DNA from: Kordia sp965224175
GTDB lineage: Bacteria > Bacteroidota > Bacteroidia > Flavobacteriales > Flavobacteriaceae
Direction of reading: 5' to 3'
Length of the DNA: 64,000 nucleotides
NCBI RefSeq assembly: GCF_965224175.1
Contig: NZ_OZ245041.1
Location: 2,666,001-2,730,000, forward strand
Position numbers and translations under genes: made by a program
Notes under the pieces: generated by a model
Database searches by the model: none
What the model saw: only the letters and a program-made list of their open reading frames with translations
Told to the model about the DNA's origin: nothing
Shown here: positions 34,352 through 43,920 of the stretch, piece after piece
How positions within the stretch are numbered: the first letter of the stretch is position 1
Layout of the letters: each line of letters opens with the position of its first letter

Positions 34352-34389
34352 CGTCATTGCGAGCATTTTGGAAAAATATGCGGCAATCT
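34352..34389 (+). repeat. Single REP unit
   Basis: CGTCATTGCGAG...GCGGCAATCT is the forward unit of the family seen at 11.4, 18.2 and 26.9 kb, in the gap between the barrel gene and the DUF547 gene. Confidence 0.7.
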
Positions 34390-34447
34390 TTTTCTTTAGT
34401 GGCAGATTACTTCGTTGTTAGCACTTCACGTAATAACGTTTCAAAAA

Positions 34448-35167
34448 CTACTTCGCTTGATTCAATTTCCAATTGTACGGATAGTAGCTTATTTTAGATT
34501 TTTCTGCGATTTTTTCGTTTCTATACTTATTAATGAAGTCGATTTCGTTTCCGTCTTGTCTAAAATCATCTTTGTACCACTTTAAAAGTTCAGATAGTTG
34601 TACACGTTTTTTACGTGCATTTACTTTGATAAAATCATCACTATTAAGCGCCAATTTTGTTTGTCTATCTAATTGTTTGGTTAAAGTATTTGGCATGTAG
34701 GCTTCGGCAATAATCGGGGGACAGCCTAAGCCTGCACATACCAATACAAAGTGAAAACGTGGATCATTATTAAATTGTCCGCGTAACAACTTGTGCTCTA
34801 TATCATTCAATGTAATCTTCTTTCCTCCTACTTCATATTTTGTTTTATCGAAAAGTCCTTTGATATCTAGCGGTGATTTTACTGGATAATTTTCGACAAT
34901 TCCTTTAATAACAGTCAAATTGTAGATATTAATCCAATAAGCCTGATAGGTATTCGCATCACTTTTACTTACTTTAATACTGTTTGTAGCCGCTAAAATT
35001 TCATCTAGTTGTGCAGCATTCTTTTTTATTGCTTTATAATTTACACGTCCATCTTTTACATATTCTTTTAGAAAAGCATCTGAAGCTTTAAAGAAAGTGT
35101 CTGTATTTTGTGCAAAACTTAGGGTTGTAAATAAAACTGCTATAAATGTGATTGTTATATGTTTCAT
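34448..35167 (-). CDS. Secreted DUF547 protein
   Basis: This 239-residue protein starts at ATG 35167 with a signal peptide (MKHITITFIAVLFTTLSFAQ). The DUF547 domain shows TYQAYWINIYNLTVIKGI, ITLNDIEHKLLRG and PRFHFVLVCAGLGCPPI. It is a shorter paralogue of the lipoprotein at 24999, without the acidic linker, and keeps the Cys in VCAGLGCPP. Its function is unknown. About 265 bases of AT-rich spacer separate it from the divergent oxidoreductase; I see no gene there. Confidence 0.83.
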   Translation of the reverse strand: MKHITITFIAVLFTTLSFAQNTDTFFKASDAFLKEYVKDGRVNYKAIKKNAAQLDEILAATNSIKVSKSDANTYQAYWINIYNLTVIKGIVENYPVKSPLDIKGLFDKTKYEVGGKKITLNDIEHKLLRGQFNNDPRFHFVLVCAGLGCPPIIAEAYMPNTLTKQLDRQTKLALNSDDFIKVNARKKRVQLSELLKWYKDDFRQDGNEIDFINKYRNEKIAEKSKISYYPYNWKLNQAK

Positions 35168-35431
35168 GATTATTAATTTCAATTTGTAATGCTGTGTAAG
35201 TCCACAAAACATTTAGGAACTTACAATCTTTTCAAAAAAAAATTCATTAATTATATAATTGATTTTCAAGCTCCCACAAGTTGTTATTTTTTAAAAATCC
35301 TTACACTAAATTTTTAATTTATAATAATTCTAAATTCTAAGTACTTGTATAAGTTCTTAACTTTACTATCGACAGAATTCCCGACACGAACAATTTCTGC
35401 GCAAGCGGAAAGCATAAAAACCAATCACCTT

Positions 35432-36778
35432 ATGGAACACATTGTAATTATAGGTAATGGAATTTCTGGAGTTACGGCTGCCAGACATATCCGAAAACTT
35501 TCCGATAAAAGAATTACTATCATTTCTGCCGAAACAGAGTATTTCTTCTCACGTACAGCATTAATGTATATATATATGGGACACATGAAGTTTCAGCACA
35601 CACAACCTTATGAGAATTGGTTTTGGAAGAAGAATCGTATTGAACTGAAAAAAGGGTTTGTTTCACAGGTAAAAGACGCTTCAAAAGAACTCGTTTTTGC
35701 AAATGGAGAAACCATGAAGTATGATAAACTTATCATAGCAACAGGTTCTAAACCAAACAAATTTGGTTGGCCAGGTCAAGATTTAGATGGTGTTATGGGC
35801 ATGTATCACAAACAAGATTTAGAAAATTTAGAGAAATATGCTCCAAATAACAAAGTCTGTAATCGTGCCGTCATTGTTGGTGGTGGACTGATTGGAATTG
35901 AATTAGCAGAAATGCTTCAAAGTAGAGATATTCCAGTAACATTTTTAGTTCGTGAAAGTAGTTTTTGGAATGGTGTTTTGCCAGCAGGCGAATCAGAAAT
36001 GATTAATCAACATATTAAAGAACACCATATTGATTTACGTTTAGGCGTTAATTTACAAGAGATAAAAGCAGACGAAAACGGGAAAGTAAAATCTATTATT
36101 ATCAAAGAAACTGGTGAAGAAATTCCATGTACAGTGGTCGGACTGACCGCAGGAGTTTCTCCAAATGTAGATTTCTTAAAAGATTCAAATATTGAAATCG
36201 GACGCGGTGTCAAAGTGAATCGAAGACTAGAAACCAATATTCCAGATATTTATGCGATTGGCGATTGTGCCGAGCAACATGAAGCTATTGGAAATCGCAG
36301 ACCAATTGAAGCCGTATGGTATACAGGTCGTATGATGGGCGAAACGTTGGCACAAACTTTATGCGGTAATCCTAGAGATTATAATCCAGGACATTGGTTC
36401 AATTCTGCAAAGTTTTTAGATATTGAATACCAAACATATGGTTGGGTATTTGGTGAACGTGGACGACCAGAGTATGAACAACATTTTCATTGGAAACATC
36501 CTAAAAAACACCTTTGTATTACCATTGCTTTTCACAAAGAAACCAAGCAATTCTTAGGAATCAATACGTTTGGAATTCGCATGCGTCATCATAGTTTTGA
36601 TACTTGGTTAAACGAAAAACGCTCTGTAGAATATGTTTTAGAACATTTAGCCGATGCTAATTTTGATCCTGAGTTCTACAGACAATACGAAAAAGAAATT
36701 GTTGCACAATTCAACAACGAGCACCAAACATCTATCAAACCTAAAAAAAGAAGCTGGAAACGTATTTTCAGTTACTAA
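35432..36778 (+). CDS. FAD/NAD(P)-dependent pyridine nucleotide-disulfide oxidoreductase
   Basis: This 448-residue protein starts at ATG 35432 (MEHIVIIGNGISG); an in-frame TTG at 35345 adds unrelated sequence. FAD-binding IVIIGNGISGVTAARHIRKL, NAD(P)-binding AVIVGGGLIGIELAEML and the second FAD motif DIYAIGDCAEQ are clear. No redox-active CxxxxC is seen, so it belongs with the nitrite reductase or ferredoxin reductase-like group. It lies 24 bp upstream of a membrane 4Fe-4S protein and probably exchanges electrons with it. Confidence 0.9.
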   Translation: MEHIVIIGNGISGVTAARHIRKLSDKRITIISAETEYFFSRTALMYIYMGHMKFQHTQPYENWFWKKNRIELKKGFVSQVKDASKELVFANGETMKYDKLIIATGSKPNKFGWPGQDLDGVMGMYHKQDLENLEKYAPNNKVCNRAVIVGGGLIGIELAEMLQSRDIPVTFLVRESSFWNGVLPAGESEMINQHIKEHHIDLRLGVNLQEIKADENGKVKSIIIKETGEEIPCTVVGLTAGVSPNVDFLKDSNIEIGRGVKVNRRLETNIPDIYAIGDCAEQHEAIGNRRPIEAVWYTGRMMGETLAQTLCGNPRDYNPGHWFNSAKFLDIEYQTYGWVFGERGRPEYEQHFHWKHPKKHLCITIAFHKETKQFLGINTFGIRMRHHSFDTWLNEKRSVEYVLEHLADANFDPEFYRQYEKEIVAQFNNEHQTSIKPKKRSWKRIFSY

Positions 36779-36802
36779 TCACCTCATCTTAAAAATTATA
36801 TT

Positions 36803-38656
36803 ATGAAATTCATACGAATTGCAGGACTCTATATATTTATTGCCTCGGTGTTGTTATTTATTGCAACGCTATTCATGGGAAATTATACCTTATCTGAACG
36901 TTCTATTTCACAAACTTTTAGTGGAAAGAAAGAAAGAGTAACCGAAACATTTACAAAAGTTGCCAAAGAAAACGGCATTTTAGACAAAGCATACAACAAT
37001 CCATTTTCTTTTATGAGCGATGTAAAAGGATTGTTTGACAAACACAACCAACGTGTTTCTGATGATATTGCTAAGGAAAGTGGAATTTCTCCTGAAGAAG
37101 CTGAAAAAGTAATCGCAGCTGCTACAAAAAGTGGCAAAGTTGTGTATACAAAAGAAATCTTAGATCAGAATTTAACTGCAGCAAAAGCGACAAGTTTAGA
37201 TCAATCTACCAATTGGATGTATAGTCCAGGTAGAACGTATGATTCTGTAGATGCATTTAAAAACGACTTAACAAGCAAAGTAAATGATGCAAATCGCAAC
37301 TTGGCGAAAGAATTCTTATTGTACGACAATAAATATTCACGTTTTGACATTACAAAAAATGCTGCATCAGGAACGATTGTGGATAACAAAGGATTGTTTT
37401 TATTCTTAACCTTCGGATTAGGAATCATTGGATCGTTAATGTTTATCATTACAGGATTGTTCCTAAAGCCAATTCCTGGAATCAAAAACAACGGGATTTA
37501 CTTAAATAATGCTACCAATCGCGGTTGGGTTGGAATCTCTGTATTTATCTTCTTATTCATATTTTATGTACTACTGTACTTCTACCCTTTTGTAATTGTC
37601 AACTGGACGAGCATTGTAGATCCTGTAAAAGGTGTATTTATTGAAAATGCTTCCGCTTCACAGTGGTTTGTATACGGTTTGTTATACACAGTTTCAATGA
37701 TCGTGATGGGAATTCGTATGTTTATCAAATATAGACACAATCGATATCAAGTTGTGAGAACTGCTGTTGTATTGGCATTTCAAATCATATTTGCTTTCCT
37801 ATTGGTAGAAATTTTACCATTATTTGATTTACCAGGAGTCGATTTGAAAAACGCTTGGCCTTTAGATTATAATTTCTTGACAGATTGGAATGTAAAAAAT
37901 TATTTAGCTGCTGGACATTTAGGAAAGTTCATGTTCTTTTGGGGCGTAATTCTATCGGTTGTACTTGTTCCGCTTTTCGTATACTTATATGGAAAACGCT
38001 GGTACTGCTCATGGGTTTGTGGTTGTGGTGGATTGGCTGAAACACTTGGAGATCCGTATCGTCAATTATCAGACAAACGATTAATTGCATGGAAAATAGA
38101 GCGTTGGACTATATATCCTGTATTAGTTTTTGCAATTATTATGACTATTATCGTAGGATACAACACCTATAATATCGTTTTATCTCCTGAAACTGTTGGA
38201 GACAATACCTTATTTGGAATCAACGCATATAGAATTAACGAATGGTATGGATTCTTAATCGGATCTATCTTTGCAGGAGTTATTGGAACTGGTTTTTATC
38301 CTATGTTAGGAAATAGAACTTGGTGCCGTTTTGGCTGTCCTTTAGCGGCTTACATGGGATTGATACAACGTTTTAAATCTAAGTTTAGAATTACAACTAA
38401 TGGTGGACAATGTATTTCATGTGGAAACTGTTCTACATATTGTGAACAAGGAATTGACGTTAGAGCTTACGCACAAAAAGGACAAAACATTGTACGTTCG
38501 TCATGTGTAGGTTGTGGAGTTTGTAGCGCTGTATGTCCTAGAGGAGTTTTAAAATTAGAAAATGGTCCAGATGATGGAGCAACACGTCATGAAGTTCCTG
38601 AAGTAATTTTAGGAAACGATATGGATTTATTTGAAATGCTTAGAAATAACAAGTAA
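36803..38656 (+). CDS. Membrane 4Fe-4S protein, NosR/NapH-like
   Basis: This 617-residue protein has an N-terminal TM, a periplasmic segment (about 25-195), then several TM segments. NosR/NapH-type Cys motifs are WVCGCGGL and FGCPLAAYMG. The C-terminal ferredoxin domain has two clusters: CISCGNCSTYCEQG and CVGCGVCSAVCPRG. It should pass electrons across or along the inner membrane. With the upstream flavoprotein it forms a two-gene redox module whose terminal acceptor is not visible here. Confidence 0.87.
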   Translation: MKFIRIAGLYIFIASVLLFIATLFMGNYTLSERSISQTFSGKKERVTETFTKVAKENGILDKAYNNPFSFMSDVKGLFDKHNQRVSDDIAKESGISPEEAEKVIAAATKSGKVVYTKEILDQNLTAAKATSLDQSTNWMYSPGRTYDSVDAFKNDLTSKVNDANRNLAKEFLLYDNKYSRFDITKNAASGTIVDNKGLFLFLTFGLGIIGSLMFIITGLFLKPIPGIKNNGIYLNNATNRGWVGISVFIFLFIFYVLLYFYPFVIVNWTSIVDPVKGVFIENASASQWFVYGLLYTVSMIVMGIRMFIKYRHNRYQVVRTAVVLAFQIIFAFLLVEILPLFDLPGVDLKNAWPLDYNFLTDWNVKNYLAAGHLGKFMFFWGVILSVVLVPLFVYLYGKRWYCSWVCGCGGLAETLGDPYRQLSDKRLIAWKIERWTIYPVLVFAIIMTIIVGYNTYNIVLSPETVGDNTLFGINAYRINEWYGFLIGSIFAGVIGTGFYPMLGNRTWCRFGCPLAAYMGLIQRFKSKFRITTNGGQCISCGNCSTYCEQGIDVRAYAQKGQNIVRSSCVGCGVCSAVCPRGVLKLENGPDDGATRHEVPEVILGNDMDLFEMLRNNK

Positions 38657-38778
38657 TAAATTTGTCAAACTTGTCTTAAGATGTTGAAAATTTAAATGCA
38701 TAAACTAACGATTCAACTGTAAGTTTCTGTGATTTATTATGACAATTAAACCAAAACAACTTCTTATCTAATAAAAAC

Positions 38779-39255
38779 ATGAAGCATTTATTTTTCATTT
38801 GTTGTTTGTGTATCACATTCAGCGTAAGCGGACAAAAAAAGTATCAGAAGACCTATTATGATAGTGGACAAATGAAAGAAGAAGGTTGGATGAAGAAAGG
38901 TGTAAAAACAAAATATTGGAAATTTTACTATCCAAATGGTGCTTTGCAAAAAGAAGGACGCTTCAAAAATGGGAAACCAACGAAATATTGGTACTTTTAT
39001 CGCGAAAACAAAACCAAAAAAAGCGAAGGACATTATATTAACGGTCAAAAAAGTAAATGGTGGCTTTTTTATGATGAAAATGAAAAAGTAAATCATAAAT
39101 GTCAGTTGAAAAATAATCAGAAAAATGGCTATTGTTTACGCTACAAAAATGAAGAACTCATTAGAGCTGAAAAATATAAGAACGGAGAGAAAATTGGTGA
39201 ATGGACAGATTTGAAAAGTTTCAAGAAAGAAAACAGTCTTTGGGACTTACAATAA
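38779..39255 (+). CDS. MORN/YwqK-like repeat protein, secreted
   Basis: This 158-residue protein has a signal peptide (to VSGQ) and about five MORN-like repeats of the form YY..G..KEEGxxKxGxKxxxWxFYY (YPNGALQKEGRFKNGKPTKY, YINGQKSKWWLFYDEN). Such proteins are often annotated as YwqK-family antitoxins, but no toxin neighbour is present, so a surface-repeat role is as likely. Confidence 0.8.
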   Translation: MKHLFFICCLCITFSVSGQKKYQKTYYDSGQMKEEGWMKKGVKTKYWKFYYPNGALQKEGRFKNGKPTKYWYFYRENKTKKSEGHYINGQKSKWWLFYDENEKVNHKCQLKNNQKNGYCLRYKNEELIRAEKYKNGEKIGEWTDLKSFKKENSLWDLQ

Positions 39256-39281
39256 TTTGGTAATTTATTACAATCAAACAT

Positions 39282-39335
39282 CAGTTCGAGTAGCTTTTGA
39301 AGAAAATTGCATTGAGAACAACCTTGAAACTGAAA
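39282..39335. repeat. Degenerate fragment of the flanking-block repeat
   Basis: AGTTCGAGTAGCTTTTGAAG...GAAAATTGCATTGAGAACAACCTTGAAAC resembles 11332-11378 with many changes. It sits in the 200-base gap before the glycosyltransferase operon, with AT-rich DNA and no gene. Confidence 0.35.
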
Positions 39336-39454
39336 ATTATAAATGCTAAATTTTAAATGTTGAATTTAATTCTAGTTACAATTTAGAAGTACATTTATAA
39401 TTTAAAATAACGCAAAGCCAAAGGCGATGATCGCCATAAGCTAAAAAAGAACAT

Positions 39455-40141
39455 ATGATTATAAAAGTCATCATTCCTGCATACAATGAAGAAGATTCTA
39501 TTGCAAATGTTATTCGGGAAATTCCAAAAGATGTAACTGAAATTATTGTCGTGAGCAATAATTCTACAGATAATACAGAAGTAAATGCTAAAGCGGCTGG
39601 TACAACTGTATTAAAAGAACCGCGAAAAGGCTATGGTTATGCATGTTTGAAAGGCATGGAATATATTGCCAATCAAGAAGTAAAACCAGATATTTTGGTG
39701 TTTTTAGATGGTGACTATTCAGATTATCCTGAAGAATTAACAAAAATTGTTTCACCTATTATTAAAGATGATATCGATTTTGTAATTGGTGCACGTGTAA
39801 AGTCGTTACGTGAAAATGGTTCTATGACGCCACAACAAGTATTTGGAAATTGGCTGGCTACATTTTTAATGAAATTGTTTTTTAGAGCAAAATTTACTGA
39901 CTTAGGACCTTTTAGAGCAATTAAATACGATAAGCTTTTACAATTACAAATGGAAGATAAAACGTATGGTTGGACGGTAGAAATGCAACTTAAAGCATTG
40001 AAGCAGAAATTATCATATGTAGAAGTTCCTGTACGCTATAAAAAGAGAATTGGGATCTCAAAAGTTTCTGGTACGGTAAAAGGTACTATATTTGCTGGCG
40101 TAAAAATTTTAGGTTGGATTTTTAAATATAGTTTTAAGTAG
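39455..40141 (+). CDS. GT2 family glycosyltransferase, dolichyl-phosphate mannose synthase-like
   Basis: This 228-residue GT-A enzyme has VIIPAYNEEDSIANVI, VVSNNSTDNT and FLDGDYSDYPEEL (DXD). It has no C-terminal TM, as in short DPM1-type enzymes that load polyprenyl phosphate with a sugar. It is the first of three closely spaced genes; the next starts 2 bp later. A polyprenyl-phosphate sugar made here could feed the membrane transferase at 41646, which is an inference from the operon. Confidence 0.87.
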   Translation: MIIKVIIPAYNEEDSIANVIREIPKDVTEIIVVSNNSTDNTEVNAKAAGTTVLKEPRKGYGYACLKGMEYIANQEVKPDILVFLDGDYSDYPEELTKIVSPIIKDDIDFVIGARVKSLRENGSMTPQQVFGNWLATFLMKLFFRAKFTDLGPFRAIKYDKLLQLQMEDKTYGWTVEMQLKALKQKLSYVEVPVRYKKRIGISKVSGTVKGTIFAGVKILGWIFKYSFK

Positions 40142-40143
40142 AG

Positions 40144-41649
40144 ATGGAGTTTGATGCAGAATTTTTTAAACTAGCGTTGTCATTTGTCGTAATGACCATC
40201 TATGGTATTGCGTTGATTTTGATTTTAATGTATAGTTTGGCACAATTGAACTTATTGATCAATTATTTAAAAGCCAAAAAGAAACAAGACAATGCGCCAC
40301 GCTTTGACTTAAACAATCCAAACGAAGTTCCATATGTTACCATCCAACTTCCTGTATACAATGAGTTGTATGTCATGGAACGTTTGTTAGATAATATTGC
40401 ACTGATAGATTATCCAAAAGATAAACTAGAGATACAAGTTTTAGATGATTCCACAGATGAATCAGTTGTTTCTACTGCAGAAAAAATCAAAGAATTACAA
40501 AAATTAGGTTTAGATATTTCACACATTCGTCGTGAAGATAGAACTGGTTTTAAAGCTGGTGCTTTGAAAGAAGGATTGATTGATGCTAAAGGTGAATTTG
40601 TTGCTATTTTTGATGCCGATTTCCTTCCAAAGAAAGATTGGCTCAAACAAACAATCCCATATTTTAAAGATGATAAAATTGGCGTAGTCCAAACACGTTG
40701 GGGACATATTAACCGTGATTATTCATTGTTGACAAAGATTCAGGCATTCGCGCTAGACGCACATTTTACCCTAGAACAAGTTGGACGAAACTCCAAAGGA
40801 CATTTTATCAACTTTAACGGAACTGCTGGAATTTGGAGAAAAACCTGCATTATTGATGCTGGAAACTGGGAAGGTGATACACTTACCGAAGATTTAGATT
40901 TAAGTTACCGCGCACAGTTAAAAAACTGGAAATTCAAATATTTAGAAGATGTAGAAACGCCTGCCGAATTACCTGTAGTAATTAGTGCTGCACGTTCGCA
41001 ACAATTCCGTTGGAATAAAGGTGGAGCCGAGAATTTTCGAAAAATGGTAAAACGCGTTATTTTTTCAAAAAACATATCGTTCAAAACAAAAGTTCATGGA
41101 ATATTACATTTATTAAACAGTACTATGTTTTTAAATGTATTGATTGTTGGTATATTGAGTATTCCGATGTTGTATATCAAAAATACATATGGACATTTAG
41201 AAATTTACTTTACTGTTTCAAGTTTTTTCATCATTAGTACTGTTATATTTTTTGTGTGTTTCTGGTTTCCGTTTAAACGTGTCCAAGGTGGCGGTTTTGC
41301 CAATTTCATAGATTATATAAAAATGTTTTTCACTTTTTTCTCTGTAGCAATGGGCTTTTCAGTTCATAACTCTGTAGCAGTTTTAGAAGGTCATATAGGG
41401 AAACGTAGCGAATTTGTTCGTACTCCAAAATTCAATATTAAAAACTTGAAAGATTCTTGGAAGAATAACAAATACATCAAAAAGAAAATCTCAGCAAATA
41501 CAATCATTGAAGCTTTATTAATGGTGTATTTCTTATTTGGAATGTATAGTGCATATCCATTAAATGATTTCGGATTATTTCCGTTTCACTTAATGTTATT
41601 CTTAGGTTTTGCCTTTGTATTTTTTAATTCGATTCGATCAAAAGTGTGA
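40144..41649 (+). CDS. Cellulose synthase-like processive GT2 glycosyltransferase
   Basis: This 501-residue membrane enzyme has an N-terminal TM, a GT-A domain (TIQLPVYNELYVMERLL, VLDDSTDES, IFDADFLPK, TLTEDLDLSYRA) with the processive QxxRW motif as QQFRWNKG, and several C-terminal TM segments. The TED and QxxRW motifs point to a beta-glycan synthase of the CesA/CslA type. The product could be an envelope or exported polysaccharide. Its stop overlaps the next gene by 4 bp (GTGA). Confidence 0.88.
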   Translation: MEFDAEFFKLALSFVVMTIYGIALILILMYSLAQLNLLINYLKAKKKQDNAPRFDLNNPNEVPYVTIQLPVYNELYVMERLLDNIALIDYPKDKLEIQVLDDSTDESVVSTAEKIKELQKLGLDISHIRREDRTGFKAGALKEGLIDAKGEFVAIFDADFLPKKDWLKQTIPYFKDDKIGVVQTRWGHINRDYSLLTKIQAFALDAHFTLEQVGRNSKGHFINFNGTAGIWRKTCIIDAGNWEGDTLTEDLDLSYRAQLKNWKFKYLEDVETPAELPVVISAARSQQFRWNKGGAENFRKMVKRVIFSKNISFKTKVHGILHLLNSTMFLNVLIVGILSIPMLYIKNTYGHLEIYFTVSSFFIISTVIFFVCFWFPFKRVQGGGFANFIDYIKMFFTFFSVAMGFSVHNSVAVLEGHIGKRSEFVRTPKFNIKNLKDSWKNNKYIKKKISANTIIEALLMVYFLFGMYSAYPLNDFGLFPFHLMLFLGFAFVFFNSIRSKV

Positions 41650-43046
41650 TTGCATCCGTAGGGAAATATCATAAATTCTCCATCGTACTTGTATTGATTA
41701 GTGCCTTTGTATATTATTACTTAGGATATCCACTTGTACGAACTGATGTCACTATTTTACTTTCACTATACGGAACTGCTTTTTTATGTTTTTTTGGATT
41801 GATCCGATTGGAAAAGGAACACTTTTTTCTTTTAGCCGGAATTGCTGTAGTATTCCGATTGATCTTTCTCGGAAGCATTCCAAACCTATCACAAGACTTT
41901 TATCGCTTTATTTGGGACGGAAGAATGCTTTTAGAAGGCTGGAATCCATATTTATACTTACCAAAAGACTTGATTGCTTCAGGGACAGCTCCAATTCAAG
42001 AATCGCAAGCACTTTTTGATGGCATGGGAAGTTTAAATGCTTCCAACTACACCAATTATACACCGATAAATCAAATATGCTTTGTCATTGCAGGATTAAT
42101 TGCTCCCAAAAGTATTACTGGCGCTGTCATTGTATTGCGTATTATTTTGATTTTAGCAGATATAGGAACTTTATATTTTGGCAGAAAATTACTCAAAAAC
42201 TTAGGCATATCAACACATAATATTTGGTTGTTTATCTTAAATCCATTGGTTATTGTAGAACTGGTTGGAAACCTTCATTTTGAAGGATTGATGATCTTCT
42301 TTTTAGTGTGGAGTTTATATTTACTACAAAAAGGTTCGTGGAAATGGGCAGCCATTATTTTAGCTTTATCTGTTTCTGTAAAATTATTACCGTTTATCTT
42401 TTTACCAATTTTGTTTCAATGGTTTACAAAATTTAGAATCACACAATTTCGTAAAAACTCAATAACAACATTAAAAAAAGGAATTGGAAAGCTGATTGTC
42501 TTTTATACCATTGTATTTGTCATTGTGATTGGATTATTTCTTCCTTTCATCTCTGAAGATTTCATTGCAAACTATAAAGCAACTATTGGTTTATACTTTC
42601 AAAAATTTGAATTCAACGCGAGTTTCTATTATATAGCACGTTGGATCGGTTATAAAATTGTCGGTTGGAATATGATTGAAGATATTGGACGTATTACGCC
42701 TTATGTCGTATTTACTTCTGTGATGATCATTAGCTTTTTTAGGGACAACACTAGCTTTAAAAAAGCTGTAACAGGTTTGCTATTTGGACTTTCCATTTAC
42801 TTTTTTACGACAACAACAATGCATCCTTGGTACTTTACAACTCTATTAGCTTTGAGCGTATTTACAAACTATCGTTTTACTGTTGTTTGGTCTTTCATGT
42901 TCATTTTGAGCTATGCGACCTATGGTAATGAAGGTTATGTTGAAAATCTAAGTTTTGTTGCCTTAGAGTATATTGTTGTATATGGTTTTCTATGTTACGA
43001 GATATACACTTTGTACAGAAAAAACTCAAAACTCAAACTTTCCTGA
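41646..43046 (+). CDS. Polytopic GT-C-type (GT87/mannosyltransferase-like) glycosyltransferase
   Basis: This 466-residue protein has about 10-12 hydrophobic segments and a GT-C-type early loop SQDFYRFIWDGRMLLEGWNPY, in which the acidic residues likely bind the polyprenyl-phosphate sugar donor. It starts with GTG, overlapping the upstream stop, so translation is coupled. It would act on the outer face of the inner membrane, using a donor like the one made by the first gene of the operon. Confidence 0.83.
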   Translation: MIASVGKYHKFSIVLVLISAFVYYYLGYPLVRTDVTILLSLYGTAFLCFFGLIRLEKEHFFLLAGIAVVFRLIFLGSIPNLSQDFYRFIWDGRMLLEGWNPYLYLPKDLIASGTAPIQESQALFDGMGSLNASNYTNYTPINQICFVIAGLIAPKSITGAVIVLRIILILADIGTLYFGRKLLKNLGISTHNIWLFILNPLVIVELVGNLHFEGLMIFFLVWSLYLLQKGSWKWAAIILALSVSVKLLPFIFLPILFQWFTKFRITQFRKNSITTLKKGIGKLIVFYTIVFVIVIGLFLPFISEDFIANYKATIGLYFQKFEFNASFYYIARWIGYKIVGWNMIEDIGRITPYVVFTSVMIISFFRDNTSFKKAVTGLLFGLSIYFFTTTTMHPWYFTTLLALSVFTNYRFTVVWSFMFILSYATYGNEGYVENLSFVALEYIVVYGFLCYEIYTLYRKNSKLKLS

Positions 43047-43138
43047 GCATACTTCTAGCATGATATTATTGGTATGTACTGTAAAAAGTTCACAATTTTT
43101 CAGTATTTTTATGTTCATAACCAATTTATTAGCTTATT

Positions 43139-43861
43139 ATGAAATCATTACGACTGTTACCAATAACACTATTATTACTTTTTTGTGGTTCAATGTTTGC
43201 CCAAATGAGTGGTGCTCCGAGAGAATTTGAAAGTACTTCACAAATCTATGACGAGCTTCGAAAGTTTTTAAATACCAAAGAAAAAGATCCGTACGAAATT
43301 GATTGGGAAAATGTAAAAGGAAGTCCTTATTTATATGAAAACTATAAATTGGCGCAATTTTTTGTTGGAGATAAATCGTATGGAAACGTAATGATGCGAC
43401 TCAATACGTATTCAGACGAAATTGAATTATTACCAGAAGATGGACAAGAAATGGAAGCGTTAATGAAAGTTGATAATTCGAGAGTTACATTTGAGAATAA
43501 GACTTTAAAACTAATGAAATACAAAGATGAAGAAGGATATGAAAAGCAATCTTATTTCTTAGTATTGAATGATAAGGATGATGTACAATTATTACTTAGA
43601 AAGAAATGTGTGTTTTCTCCAAATGAGAAGGCTTTAACAGCAAACCAAGCAGACAGAGCTGCAAAATTCACACAATACGATCGCTATTACATTTCCAAAA
43701 ATGGAGGAGCATTAACAGAAGTAAAACCTAAGAAAAAAGAGGTTGTAAAGTTATTTCCTGGAAAAGAAGGTGATATTAAAAAGTATATCAAATCAGAAAG
43801 ATTAAAGCTTAAAAAACAAAAAGATTTTGCAAAACTAGTAGATTATATTGCGACTTTATAA
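43139..43861 (+). CDS. Secreted protein of unknown function
   Basis: This 240-residue protein has a signal peptide (MKSLRLLPITLLLLFCGSMFAQ). The mature part is charged and ends in a Lys-rich helix. A segment YGNVMMRLNTYSDEIELLPEDG resembles beta-strand barrels of envelope proteins, but I do not recognise the family. It ends before a bidirectional terminator. Confidence 0.7.
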   Translation: MKSLRLLPITLLLLFCGSMFAQMSGAPREFESTSQIYDELRKFLNTKEKDPYEIDWENVKGSPYLYENYKLAQFFVGDKSYGNVMMRLNTYSDEIELLPEDGQEMEALMKVDNSRVTFENKTLKLMKYKDEEGYEKQSYFLVLNDKDDVQLLLRKKCVFSPNEKALTANQADRAAKFTQYDRYYISKNGGALTEVKPKKKEVVKLFPGKEGDIKKYIKSERLKLKKQKDFAKLVDYIATL

Positions 43862-43889
43862 TTCAAAAAAAATCTTAAACATATCATAT

Positions 43890-43918
43890 AAAATCCTCCT
43901 AAAATGGAGGATTTTTTT
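43890..43918. terminator. Bidirectional terminator between convergent genes
   Basis: A perfect 9-bp stem (AAATCCTCC with GGAGGATTT) with A-rich and T-rich flanks serves both the gene on the left and the regulator gene on the right. Confidence 0.85.
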
Positions 43919-43920
43919 AT

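Noticed and set aside
38779..39255. YwqK-type antitoxin of a toxin-antitoxin pair
   Set aside because: No toxin-like gene is adjacent, and the protein has a signal peptide.
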